A stretch of DNA of 64,000 bases, from the NCBI GenBank assembly GCA_938015295.1, contig CALLQB010000008.1, positions 1-64,000 on the forward strand, written 5' to 3'. Each line of letters opens with the position of its first letter. Within the stretch, counting starts at the first letter, position 1. Below the pieces are notes generated by a model. It was not told the origin of the DNA. It saw nothing but the letters and a program-made list of their open reading frames with translations, and did not search any database. Made by a program: the position numbers and the translations under genes. This DNA is from an uncultured Acidimicrobiales bacterium (GTDB taxonomy: Bacteria; Actinomycetota; Acidimicrobiia; Acidimicrobiales; SHLQ01). Below are positions 9,214 through 16,261 of the stretch, one piece after another.

Positions 9214-10788
9214 ATGATTCGGATACTGGGCCTTCTCATCGCTATCGCCGTGGCCATTGCCGTCGTTCTCAGCCTGGTGACATCACTTCACGGCATCGTG
9301 GTCACGATTGTCGCCATCGTTGCGTTCATCGTCATGCTCGCGGTCTATGACCTCAATCAGACCCGCCACGCAATTCTTCGTAACTTTCCCGTTGTCGGTC
9401 ACCTTCGCTACGCGCTCGAAAGCATCGGCCCCGAGCTCCGCCAATACATCGTCACCGACAACGACGAGGAACGTCCCTTCAGTCGCGACCAGCGACGCTG
9501 GGTGTACTCAACGGCCAAGAAAGAGAACCCGTACTTCGGATTCGGCACCGACAATCGTCTCGAGATTCCCGACTACCTGATCATTCGCCAAGCGGCCTTT
9601 CCCGTCGGCGGACATGCCAAACCCGAAGACCCACTCCCCTCGCTTAAAGTCATGGGCGAATGGCGAAACCGTCCGAAGGCCTTTCGCCCCGAATCGGTGG
9701 TCAACATTTCGGCGATGAGCTACGGATCGCTTAGCGGCCCGGCTGTCGAGGCCATCAACCGGGGCTGCGCCATCTCTGGAGCGCTTCACAACACCGGCGA
9801 AGGTGGCATCGCCGACCATCACCGCCACGGCGGCGACCTCACGTTTCAGTTCGGCACTGGCTACTTCGGCTGTCGCGACACCGACGGCAACTTCTCGCTC
9901 GACAAACTCGTCGAAACGGTCAATTCAGCATCAGTAAAGTGCATCGAGGTCAAGCTCAGCCAGGGTGCAAAGCCCGGCTTGGGTGGCGTGCTACCGGGCG
10001 CCAAGGTAACCCCCGAGATCGCAAAGGTTCGCGGCGTCAAGGTTGGCGAAACCGTCATCAGCCCATCGAGCCATACGGCGTTCTCGTCGGTCGACGCAAT
10101 GATCGACTTCGTCGAATCCATCGCCGATGCCACCGGCCTCCCCGTCGGCATCAAGTCAGCAGTAGGCGAGCGAGAGTTCTGGGCCGAACTGGCCGACGCG
10201 ATGAAGTCGTCCCAACGCGGCCCCGACTTCATCGCAATCGACGGCGGCGAGGGCGGCACCGGCGCTGCACCGCTCGTCTTTTCTGATCACGTTTCGCTCC
10301 CGTTCCGACTCGGCTTCGCCGAGGTGTACAAGACCTTCGCCGAACGGGGCATGCACGAACAGGTCACCTGGATCGGTGCGGGAAAGCTCGGCTTTGCACA
10401 GGAAGCACTGCTGGCCATGAATCTCGGCGCCGACATGGTGGCCGTCGGCCGCGAAGCCATGCTTGCTATCGGCTGTATTCAGGCCCAGGAGTGCCACACC
10501 GGCCACTGCCCAACCGGCGTCGCTACACAAAAGAAGTGGCTGGCTCACGGCCTCGACCCCACCAACAAGGGCGACCGGTTGGCCAACTACGTCATCGCTC
10601 TACGCCACGAACTACGCCGCCTCTCCAACGCCGTCGGCGTCATCCACCCGGGCCTGGTACCGCCGGGGACCATCGATCTACTCGAATCGCCAGACACCAC
10701 GACCAGTCTGCTCGACCGCTACAACTACGACCCAGCGTGGCGGGCGATCAGCGAAAAAGCCAAGGAAACCGCCGTCACTATCAGCTGA
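9214..10788 (+). CDS. FMN-binding glutamate synthase family protein, membrane-anchored
   Basis: A 524-residue protein of the glutamate synthase large-subunit central and FMN domain family (Glu_synthase), without the glutaminase domain. Two N-terminal membrane segments span residues 1-47. FMN/substrate motifs include SYGSLSGPA, TGEGGIADHHRHGGD, DGGEGGTGAAP, and a cysteine patch ECHTGHCPTGVATQ that in the family binds an iron-sulfur cluster. Stand-alone homologues are widespread but mostly uncharacterised oxidoreductases. ATG 9214 is chosen because TAACGT ends 7 bases upstream; the open frame before it only overlaps the CysQ-like gene antisense. Confidence 0.85.
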   Translation: MIRILGLLIAIAVAIAVVLSLVTSLHGIVVTIVAIVAFIVMLAVYDLNQTRHAILRNFPVVGHLRYALESIGPELRQYIVTDNDEERPFSRDQRRWVYSTAKKENPYFGFGTDNRLEIPDYLIIRQAAFPVGGHAKPEDPLPSLKVMGEWRNRPKAFRPESVVNISAMSYGSLSGPAVEAINRGCAISGALHNTGEGGIADHHRHGGDLTFQFGTGYFGCRDTDGNFSLDKLVETVNSASVKCIEVKLSQGAKPGLGGVLPGAKVTPEIAKVRGVKVGETVISPSSHTAFSSVDAMIDFVESIADATGLPVGIKSAVGEREFWAELADAMKSSQRGPDFIAIDGGEGGTGAAPLVFSDHVSLPFRLGFAEVYKTFAERGMHEQVTWIGAGKLGFAQEALLAMNLGADMVAVGREAMLAIGCIQAQECHTGHCPTGVATQKKWLAHGLDPTNKGDRLANYVIALRHELRRLSNAVGVIHPGLVPPGTIDLLESPDTTTSLLDRYNYDPAWRAISEKAKETAVTIS

Positions 10789-10872
10789 CCGCAACCTCCT
10801 GCGGACGTTCCTGTACACCATGACCGCTTGTTCTGACGAAAGGTGTTGAACACCCTCGTCTACATTCACTTC

Positions 10873-11826
10873 ATGGCTTGGCAAGACTTCGCAGATCAGT
10901 TCATCGAGGCTCCGATAGTTTCGAGCTTCACCAGCATTGGTTATGCCGCTCGTAAACGCATCGACGAGTGGACCGACCTCGACCAGTACGACCTCCATGG
11001 CAAGGTGATCGTCATCACTGGCGGAACGTCGGGCCTAGGAAAGTCGGCGGCAAAGACCTTCCATCGCCTGGGCGCAACCGTTGTCATTTGGGGGCGAAAC
11101 CCCGAAAAGACCGAAAGGGTGGCGCGCGAGCTCGGCCCAAACGTCGACCACGTAGTCGGCGACATGGGCGAACTCGACGACATCGAGGCTGCAGCACAGA
11201 TTTTGCTCGACCGATACGAACACATCGATGTGCTTATCCACAACGCTGGAGCGCTGCTCGTCGATCGACGCGAGAACTCAGCGGGCGTCGAAGTGACCTT
11301 TGCAAGCCAAGTACTCGGCCCGTTTCATCTCACCAACCTGCTGGTCGACCGACTGAAGTCCTCGGCGCCGTCGCGCATCATCACCATGAGCTCGGGCGGC
11401 ATGTACACCGAGAACCTCAAAGTAAAGAGTCTCGAAATGTTGCCCAAGAAATACAAGGGCTCGGTGGCGTACGCTCGGTCGAAACGGGCGCAAGTGACAC
11501 TTAATGAGATGTGGGGCGAACGTCTCGAAGGCACCGGCGTGGTCAGCCTGGCAATGCATCCCGGGTGGGCCGATACCCCTGGCGTCGAAGAATCATTGCC
11601 GGTGTTTCGCAAGATTGTTGGACCGCTGCTGCGCACGCCCGAGCAAGGCGCCGACACACTGGTCTGGTTGGCAGCCGACGACGAGCCACTCGACCACAAC
11701 GGCTCGTTCTGGCTCGATCGTCGCCAGCGCAGCATTCACAAGAAGGCAACAACACGCAGCTCGGACACCGCAGACGAACGGGCATTGCTGTGGGCCCGCT
11801 GCGAGGAACAAACCGCACGCCCCTAA
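10873..11826 (+). CDS. SDR-family NAD(P)-dependent oxidoreductase (DHRS12-like)
   Basis: A 317-residue short-chain dehydrogenase/reductase. The Rossmann nucleotide-binding motif is TGGTSGLGKS, the NAG motif is HNAGAL, the catalytic Ser lies in MSSGGMY, and the catalytic Tyr-Lys pair is YARSK. The N-terminal 35 residues before the fold and the overall layout resemble DHRS12-type SDRs. Substrate unknown. ATG 10873 has TACATT ending 6 bases upstream. The gene lies between the FMN enzyme and an amidohydrolase on the same strand, each with its own -10 box. Confidence 0.85.
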   Translation: MAWQDFADQFIEAPIVSSFTSIGYAARKRIDEWTDLDQYDLHGKVIVITGGTSGLGKSAAKTFHRLGATVVIWGRNPEKTERVARELGPNVDHVVGDMGELDDIEAAAQILLDRYEHIDVLIHNAGALLVDRRENSAGVEVTFASQVLGPFHLTNLLVDRLKSSAPSRIITMSSGGMYTENLKVKSLEMLPKKYKGSVAYARSKRAQVTLNEMWGERLEGTGVVSLAMHPGWADTPGVEESLPVFRKIVGPLLRTPEQGADTLVWLAADDEPLDHNGSFWLDRRQRSIHKKATTRSSDTADERALLWARCEEQTARP

Positions 11827-11889
11827 GGGTGCCGCGATCTGTGCCGGTTCACTTTGGTCTGGCGGACCAACCGTTCTAACTTCGATGGT

Positions 11890-13116
11890 ATGAGTGCAAC
11901 TGACAACTACACGATCATCTCCGCTGACACGCACGCTGGCGCCAACCACGAGACGTACCGTGACTACCTTGACCCAGCGTTTCGCGATGAGTTCGATGCG
12001 TGGCGAGGCAAGTACAAGAACCCGTGGAAAGATCTGCGCGACACCGACCTTCGCGTCCGCAACTGGGATGACGACCGCCGCGACGCCGACCTCTACAGCG
12101 ACGGTTGTGTGGCCGAAGTTGTCTTTCCCAACACCGTGCCGCCGTTCTACCCAGCATTTGTGCTCTTCGCCGGCCCACCCAAAGAAGACGACTACCACCG
12201 TCGCCGGGCCGGTCTGCAAGCGCACAACCGGTGGCTCAAAGACTTCTGCGACGCCCGTCCCGGGCAACGCGCCGGTGTTGGTCAGATCTTCCTCAACAAC
12301 ATCGACGACGCAATCGAAGATGCCACATGGATCAAGGAAAACGGTCTTAATGGCGGTGTCCTTCTTCCCAATATCGCCCCCGACGTCAAGTGGGTAAAGC
12401 CGCTCTACGACCCCGAATACGACCGCCTCTGGGCTGCGCTGGTCGACCTTGATGTTCCGGTCACGCTGCATGGCGGCACCGGCTCGCCTAGCTACGGACG
12501 ATATGCCTCGGTGCCGCTCATCATGATCAACGAGGTGCCGTTCTACAGCGTGCGCCCCTTTGTACACATGCTGCTTTCAGGCGTGTTCGAACGGTTCCCA
12601 AAGATGAAGTTCGTGATGACCGAAAACTCCGCCGGTGCGCTGCCAGAGATTGTGGCGAACATGGACAAGATGATCGCCAAGGTCAACCAGGGGGCAATTG
12701 GCGAACTCAAGTACGCGGACGAGAACAAGCTGCCGAAGCTTGCGTCAGAGTACTTCGCCCAGAACTGCTATCTCGGTGCCAGCATGCCCGGCCCCGTCGA
12801 CTGCGCAACCCGCCACATGTTGCCCGACGACCGGTTCATGTGGGGCAACGACTACCCGCACGACGAGGGAAGCGGACCGTACTCACGCGAGCTCATCCGC
12901 CTTTCTCTGCCCGGTGTCGACGAAGCCGAGATGCGTCGAATCCTCAGCGAGAACGCAGCAAAGCTCTATGGGTTCGACCTCGACAAACTTGCGCCGCTCG
13001 CCGCGCAGCACGGCCCGACCAAACACGAGCTGGCCCAGCCGCTAACGCAGCTGCCCGACAACCCAAACGATGCGCTCGTCAAGGCAGCCGAACAAGCCGG
13101 CATGGCAGTCGTGTAA
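11890..13116 (+). CDS. Amidohydrolase-related TIM-barrel protein
   Basis: A 408-residue protein of the amidohydrolase 2 family, which includes decarboxylases and hydrolases such as ACMSD. The N terminus has SADTHAG in place of the classic D-x-H metal site. Later blocks include VTLHGGTG, a likely metal His, and the C-terminal GNDYPHDEGSGP, where the Asp/His pair is typical. Homologues occur widely in actinobacterial degradation loci, but this substrate is unknown. ATG 11890 has TAACTT ending 7 bases upstream. It ends 9 bases before the convergent FrnE-like gene. Confidence 0.8.
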   Translation: MSATDNYTIISADTHAGANHETYRDYLDPAFRDEFDAWRGKYKNPWKDLRDTDLRVRNWDDDRRDADLYSDGCVAEVVFPNTVPPFYPAFVLFAGPPKEDDYHRRRAGLQAHNRWLKDFCDARPGQRAGVGQIFLNNIDDAIEDATWIKENGLNGGVLLPNIAPDVKWVKPLYDPEYDRLWAALVDLDVPVTLHGGTGSPSYGRYASVPLIMINEVPFYSVRPFVHMLLSGVFERFPKMKFVMTENSAGALPEIVANMDKMIAKVNQGAIGELKYADENKLPKLASEYFAQNCYLGASMPGPVDCATRHMLPDDRFMWGNDYPHDEGSGPYSRELIRLSLPGVDEAEMRRILSENAAKLYGFDLDKLAPLAAQHGPTKHELAQPLTQLPDNPNDALVKAAEQAGMAVV

Positions 13117-13125
13117 GACCTTGTT

Positions 13126-13746
13126 CTACTCAGCCTTTGCGCTGAGGTTGGCCACAATGCGGCGATAGAAATCGATGTCTTGCGCGCCGGTAAACGGGTA
13201 CTCGTCGTTGACGACTACCGCGGGCACACCACTGATACCGCTGTTGACCGCCGTGTTGTGGTCGTCGATGACAACGGCCGCGAACTCTTGGGCCCGTTCG
13301 CCCATCGTGGTGCGGAATGCTTCGCCATCGATACCCACCTGCGTTGCGACATCGACCAACACGCCTGGGTCGCTAATAGTGCGGTTCTCGACGAAGTAAG
13401 CCTCGAGCAACTTCCAGTGAAACGCGTGAAACAACTCGGGGCCGAAGGTCTCGGCGACCTTGCCGGCGATAGCCGACGGCACACTGTGACTCGGCGGTTC
13501 GTGTTCGCCTGACCATTCGTTAAACGTGGCACCCGGCTCGGCTTCGGCCGGGCGTGCCCAACTCTTGGTGTAGCGGGTGAATTTTTCCATCGTGCGTTCT
13601 TCGACATTGGGCCGGAGAAGGAACGCCTTCCAACTGATATCTACCGCGTCGCCAAACTCCTCAGCAATCTTGTCGAGGCGCACGGCCCCGACATAACACC
13701 ATGGTCAGAGGTAGTCGGAGTACACCGTGAATCGAACTGGGCTCAT
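13126..13746 (-). CDS. FrnE/DsbA-family oxidoreductase with in-frame UGA at the active site: probable selenoprotein
   Basis: Reading through one TGA at 13705-13707 gives a 206-residue thioredoxin-fold protein of the DsbA/FrnE family. The start is MSPVRFTVYSDYL, then UGA, then PWCYVG. The family normally has YSDxxCPWCYxG, so the UGA sits exactly at the first, nucleophilic Cys, giving a U14-P-W-C17 redox site. The rest is intact: the alpha-helical insert, then SGVPAVVV with the cis-Pro loop. A 9-bp hairpin follows the UGA at bacterial SECIS distance (separate entry). An internal GTG at 13683 would remove strand 1 and the active site, so ATG 13746 is preferred. No sel genes or tRNA-Sec are in the window. 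A nonsense mutation or sequencing error is the alternative. Confidence 0.8.
13671..13693 (-). promoter_or_regulatory. Candidate bacterial SECIS hairpin for UGA recoding
   Basis: On the transcript, 11 bases after the UGA, the sequence folds into an uninterrupted 9-bp stem (UGUCGGGGC with GCCUCGACA, one G-U pair) closed by the 5-base loop CGUGC. The loop has a G-U at its second and third positions, about 22 bases from the UGA. A short stem with an apical loop G roughly 16-37 bases after the UGA is the known bacterial SECIS form read by SelB. It lies inside the coding sequence, as expected in bacteria. Confidence 0.7.
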
Positions 13747-13788
13747 GTTTGCGATCTTAGCGGCCACTCGGCCCTATCATCTCCCTTC

Positions 13789-15783
13789 GTGACCACACCT
13801 TCTGCCGACTCAGCCGCCTCAGCCGATACGTCCGGGACGCTCCTGTGGACCCCGAGCGACGACCGAAAGGCGTCATCGGTGCTCACGTCATTCATCAGCG
13901 CCGCCGCCGACACCGGGGCGAACGTCAACGACTTCCCCACGCTGCATGCGTGGTCAATCGCCGAACCAGCGGCGTTTTGGAAGACCTTCTGGGAGTTCGC
14001 CAACGTGCAAGGCGACCCAGGCGTCAGAGTTATCGAGCAGGGCGACCACTTTGCCGACACCCGCTTCTTCCCCGATGCAACGCTCAACTTCGCCGAGAAC
14101 CTGCTGCATGGTCAACACCGCGACGGTGCCAGTGACCTCGCGCTGCTGTTCCGCGGCGAGGGCGGCCATCGGCGCGACGTCACGTGGTCCGAGCTTCGCT
14201 CCTCGGTCGCAGCAATCGCTTCGGCGCTCACCGCAGCGGGGGTCGAACCGGGCGACCGGGTGGCAGCGTGGCTACCAAACGTGCCCGAGAGCTACGCAAT
14301 CATGCTGGCCGCATCGGCGATCGGCGCGACCTTCACCTCGACGTCTCCCGACTTCGGCACAACCGGCGTGGTCGACCGGTTCAGCCAGACCACACCAAAG
14401 GTACTCTTCGCCACCGACGGCTACTTCTACGGCGGCAAACAACACGACACACTCGCACGACTCGACGACATCGTCGGCCAGCTGCCTTCAATCGAAACCG
14501 TGGTCGTGGTTCCCTATGCCAGCGAACATCCAACGCTGACGGGTAACGCCGTTCTGCTCGCAGACTGGACTGCAGCGCATCTCGAAGCCGAGCTCTCCTT
14601 CGCGCAGTTACCGTTCGACCATCCCCTCTATGTGCTGTACAGCTCGGGCACCACCGGCAAGCCGAAGTGCATCGTGCACCGGGCCGGTGGCGTGTTGCTC
14701 AAACACCTGGCCGAACTCATGCTCCAGACCGACATCAAACCCGGCGACCGCACCTTCTACTTCACCACCATGGGTTGGATGATGTGGAACTGGTTGGCCA
14801 GCGGCCTTGCTACCGGCTCAACGCTAGTGCTGTACGACGGTAACCCTGCCTATCCCGACGCCAACCGATTGTTCGATCTCGCCGACGAGGCGGGCATCAC
14901 CATGTTCGGCACCTCGGCGAGTTTTCTCGACTCGCTGAATAAGGCAGGCATGCGACCAGCCGAGACCCACAGCCTCGCCACCGTTCGCAGCATGTGCTCG
15001 ACCGGTTCACCCTTGACTCCAGAAGGTTTCGCCTACGTCTACAGCCATATCAAAACCGATCTGCATTTGTCGTCGATGTCGGGGGGCACCGATCTTTGCG
15101 GCTGTCTGGTGGCCGGTAATCCAAACGGACCGGTGCATTCCGGCGACATTCAGGCACCCAGCCTTGGCCTCGACATCGATGTGCTTGACGACGACGGCAA
15201 CCCCGCCGGCCTTGCCCAAGGCGAGCTTGTTTGCCGCACGCCATTTCCCTCGATTCCTCTCGGCTTCTGGAACGATCCGGGCAACGAACGTTTTTACGGC
15301 GCGTACTTCGAACGGTTCGAAGGCATGTGGCACCAGGGTGACTTTGCGTCGTGGACTCCAACCGGCGGCATGGTCATTCACGGACGGTCCGACGCAACCC
15401 TCAATCCCGGCGGCGTTCGTATCGGCACCGCCGAGCTCTATCGCCAAGTCGACAAGATCGACGAAGTACTCGACAGTCTTGTCATTGGCCAGCAGTGGCC
15501 ACCGGACACCCGCATCGTGTTGTTTGTGGTGTTGCGCGAAGGCGTCGACCTCGACGACGAACTCGAGGCACGTATCCGCAGCGAGGTGCGGTCGGGAGCA
15601 TCGCCTCGCCACGTGCCAGCCCGCATTGTTGCGGTGCCCGAACTTCCCCGCACCAGGTCGGGAAAACTTGTCGAGTTGGCGGTTCGTGAGATCGTGCACG
15701 GCCGAGCCATCAAGAACATCGAAGCCATCGCCAACCCCGAAACCTTGACCCACTTCGAAAACCTCGACCAGCTCAAGACCTAG
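13789..15783 (+). CDS. Acetoacetate-CoA ligase (acetoacetyl-CoA synthetase)
   Basis: A 664-residue adenylate-forming enzyme that would activate acetoacetate with ATP and CoA. The ATP-binding P-loop-like motif is YSSGTTGKPK, followed by the acetoacetyl-CoA synthetase-like TTMGWMMWNWL. Other adenylation motifs are VYSHIKTD through SGGTDLCG and GRSDATLNPGGVRIG, and the C-terminal RTRSGK supplies the catalytic Lys. The family is typically 650-670 residues, so it appears full length. GTG 13789 has TATCAT ending 8 bases upstream. It is divergent from the FrnE-like gene, with 42 bases between start codons. A role in ketone-body or PHB use is inferred from the family. Confidence 0.9.
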   Translation: MTTPSADSAASADTSGTLLWTPSDDRKASSVLTSFISAAADTGANVNDFPTLHAWSIAEPAAFWKTFWEFANVQGDPGVRVIEQGDHFADTRFFPDATLNFAENLLHGQHRDGASDLALLFRGEGGHRRDVTWSELRSSVAAIASALTAAGVEPGDRVAAWLPNVPESYAIMLAASAIGATFTSTSPDFGTTGVVDRFSQTTPKVLFATDGYFYGGKQHDTLARLDDIVGQLPSIETVVVVPYASEHPTLTGNAVLLADWTAAHLEAELSFAQLPFDHPLYVLYSSGTTGKPKCIVHRAGGVLLKHLAELMLQTDIKPGDRTFYFTTMGWMMWNWLASGLATGSTLVLYDGNPAYPDANRLFDLADEAGITMFGTSASFLDSLNKAGMRPAETHSLATVRSMCSTGSPLTPEGFAYVYSHIKTDLHLSSMSGGTDLCGCLVAGNPNGPVHSGDIQAPSLGLDIDVLDDDGNPAGLAQGELVCRTPFPSIPLGFWNDPGNERFYGAYFERFEGMWHQGDFASWTPTGGMVIHGRSDATLNPGGVRIGTAELYRQVDKIDEVLDSLVIGQQWPPDTRIVLFVVLREGVDLDDELEARIRSEVRSGASPRHVPARIVAVPELPRTRSGKLVELAVREIVHGRAIKNIEAIANPETLTHFENLDQLKT

Positions 15784-15856
15784 CAGGGCCAAACCGTCGC
15801 TCAGTTTCGACGAGAATCCGCCAAAACAGCGCGTCGAGTAGGTAGCGTCCCCCGTT

Positions 15857-16255
15857 GTGCCTTGGGGAAGACCAACACCAACAGCCGGCGCCGAAGATGG
15901 GCAGCCCAAGGCTCCCTTGTCGGGCGCCGACCGCGATGCGATGTTACTTGCGTTGGTTGCTCAGACCGAACAACTCAACGAACGTCTCACCAGACTTGAG
16001 AACCGCTTCGATGCCCGGTTGAACGCCCAGGACCCCGAGCCAACCGACCTCTACGAGCTACGCCAAAGCTCCGCGCGGCTGGCCGCCGAACTTCACCGGG
16101 TGACCCTTGAGCTGCGGAGCAATCTCTCCCCAGCGACGTTCGCCGATGATCCAACAAAGGCCAATGAGCCTGAAACCGGCGACCTCGATCTCACCGAGCC
16201 AAACCGACGAACACCAGGTACCGAGTCGCCCGGTTGGTATCCGCTTAACGATTGA
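15857..16255 (+). CDS. Small coiled-coil protein of unknown function
   Basis: A 132-residue soluble protein I do not recognise. Residues 25-85 are a predicted coiled coil rich in Leu and Glu heptads (QTEQLNERLTRLENRF, then LAAELHRVTLELRSNL); both ends are Pro/Gly/Asp rich and probably disordered. GTG 15857 is supported by TAGCGT ending 8 bases upstream. It follows the acetoacetate-CoA ligase by 73 bases and converges with the UPF0182 gene with 6 bases between stops. Confidence 0.6.
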   Translation: MPWGRPTPTAGAEDGQPKAPLSGADRDAMLLALVAQTEQLNERLTRLENRFDARLNAQDPEPTDLYELRQSSARLAAELHRVTLELRSNLSPATFADDPTKANEPETGDLDLTEPNRRTPGTESPGWYPLND

Positions 16256-16261
16256 GCCCGA

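Noticed and set aside
13126-13683. FrnE-like gene beginning at GTG 13683
   Set aside because: This start removes the first beta strand and the whole active site; the same frame continues upstream through the UGA to a good ATG with family-typical sequence.
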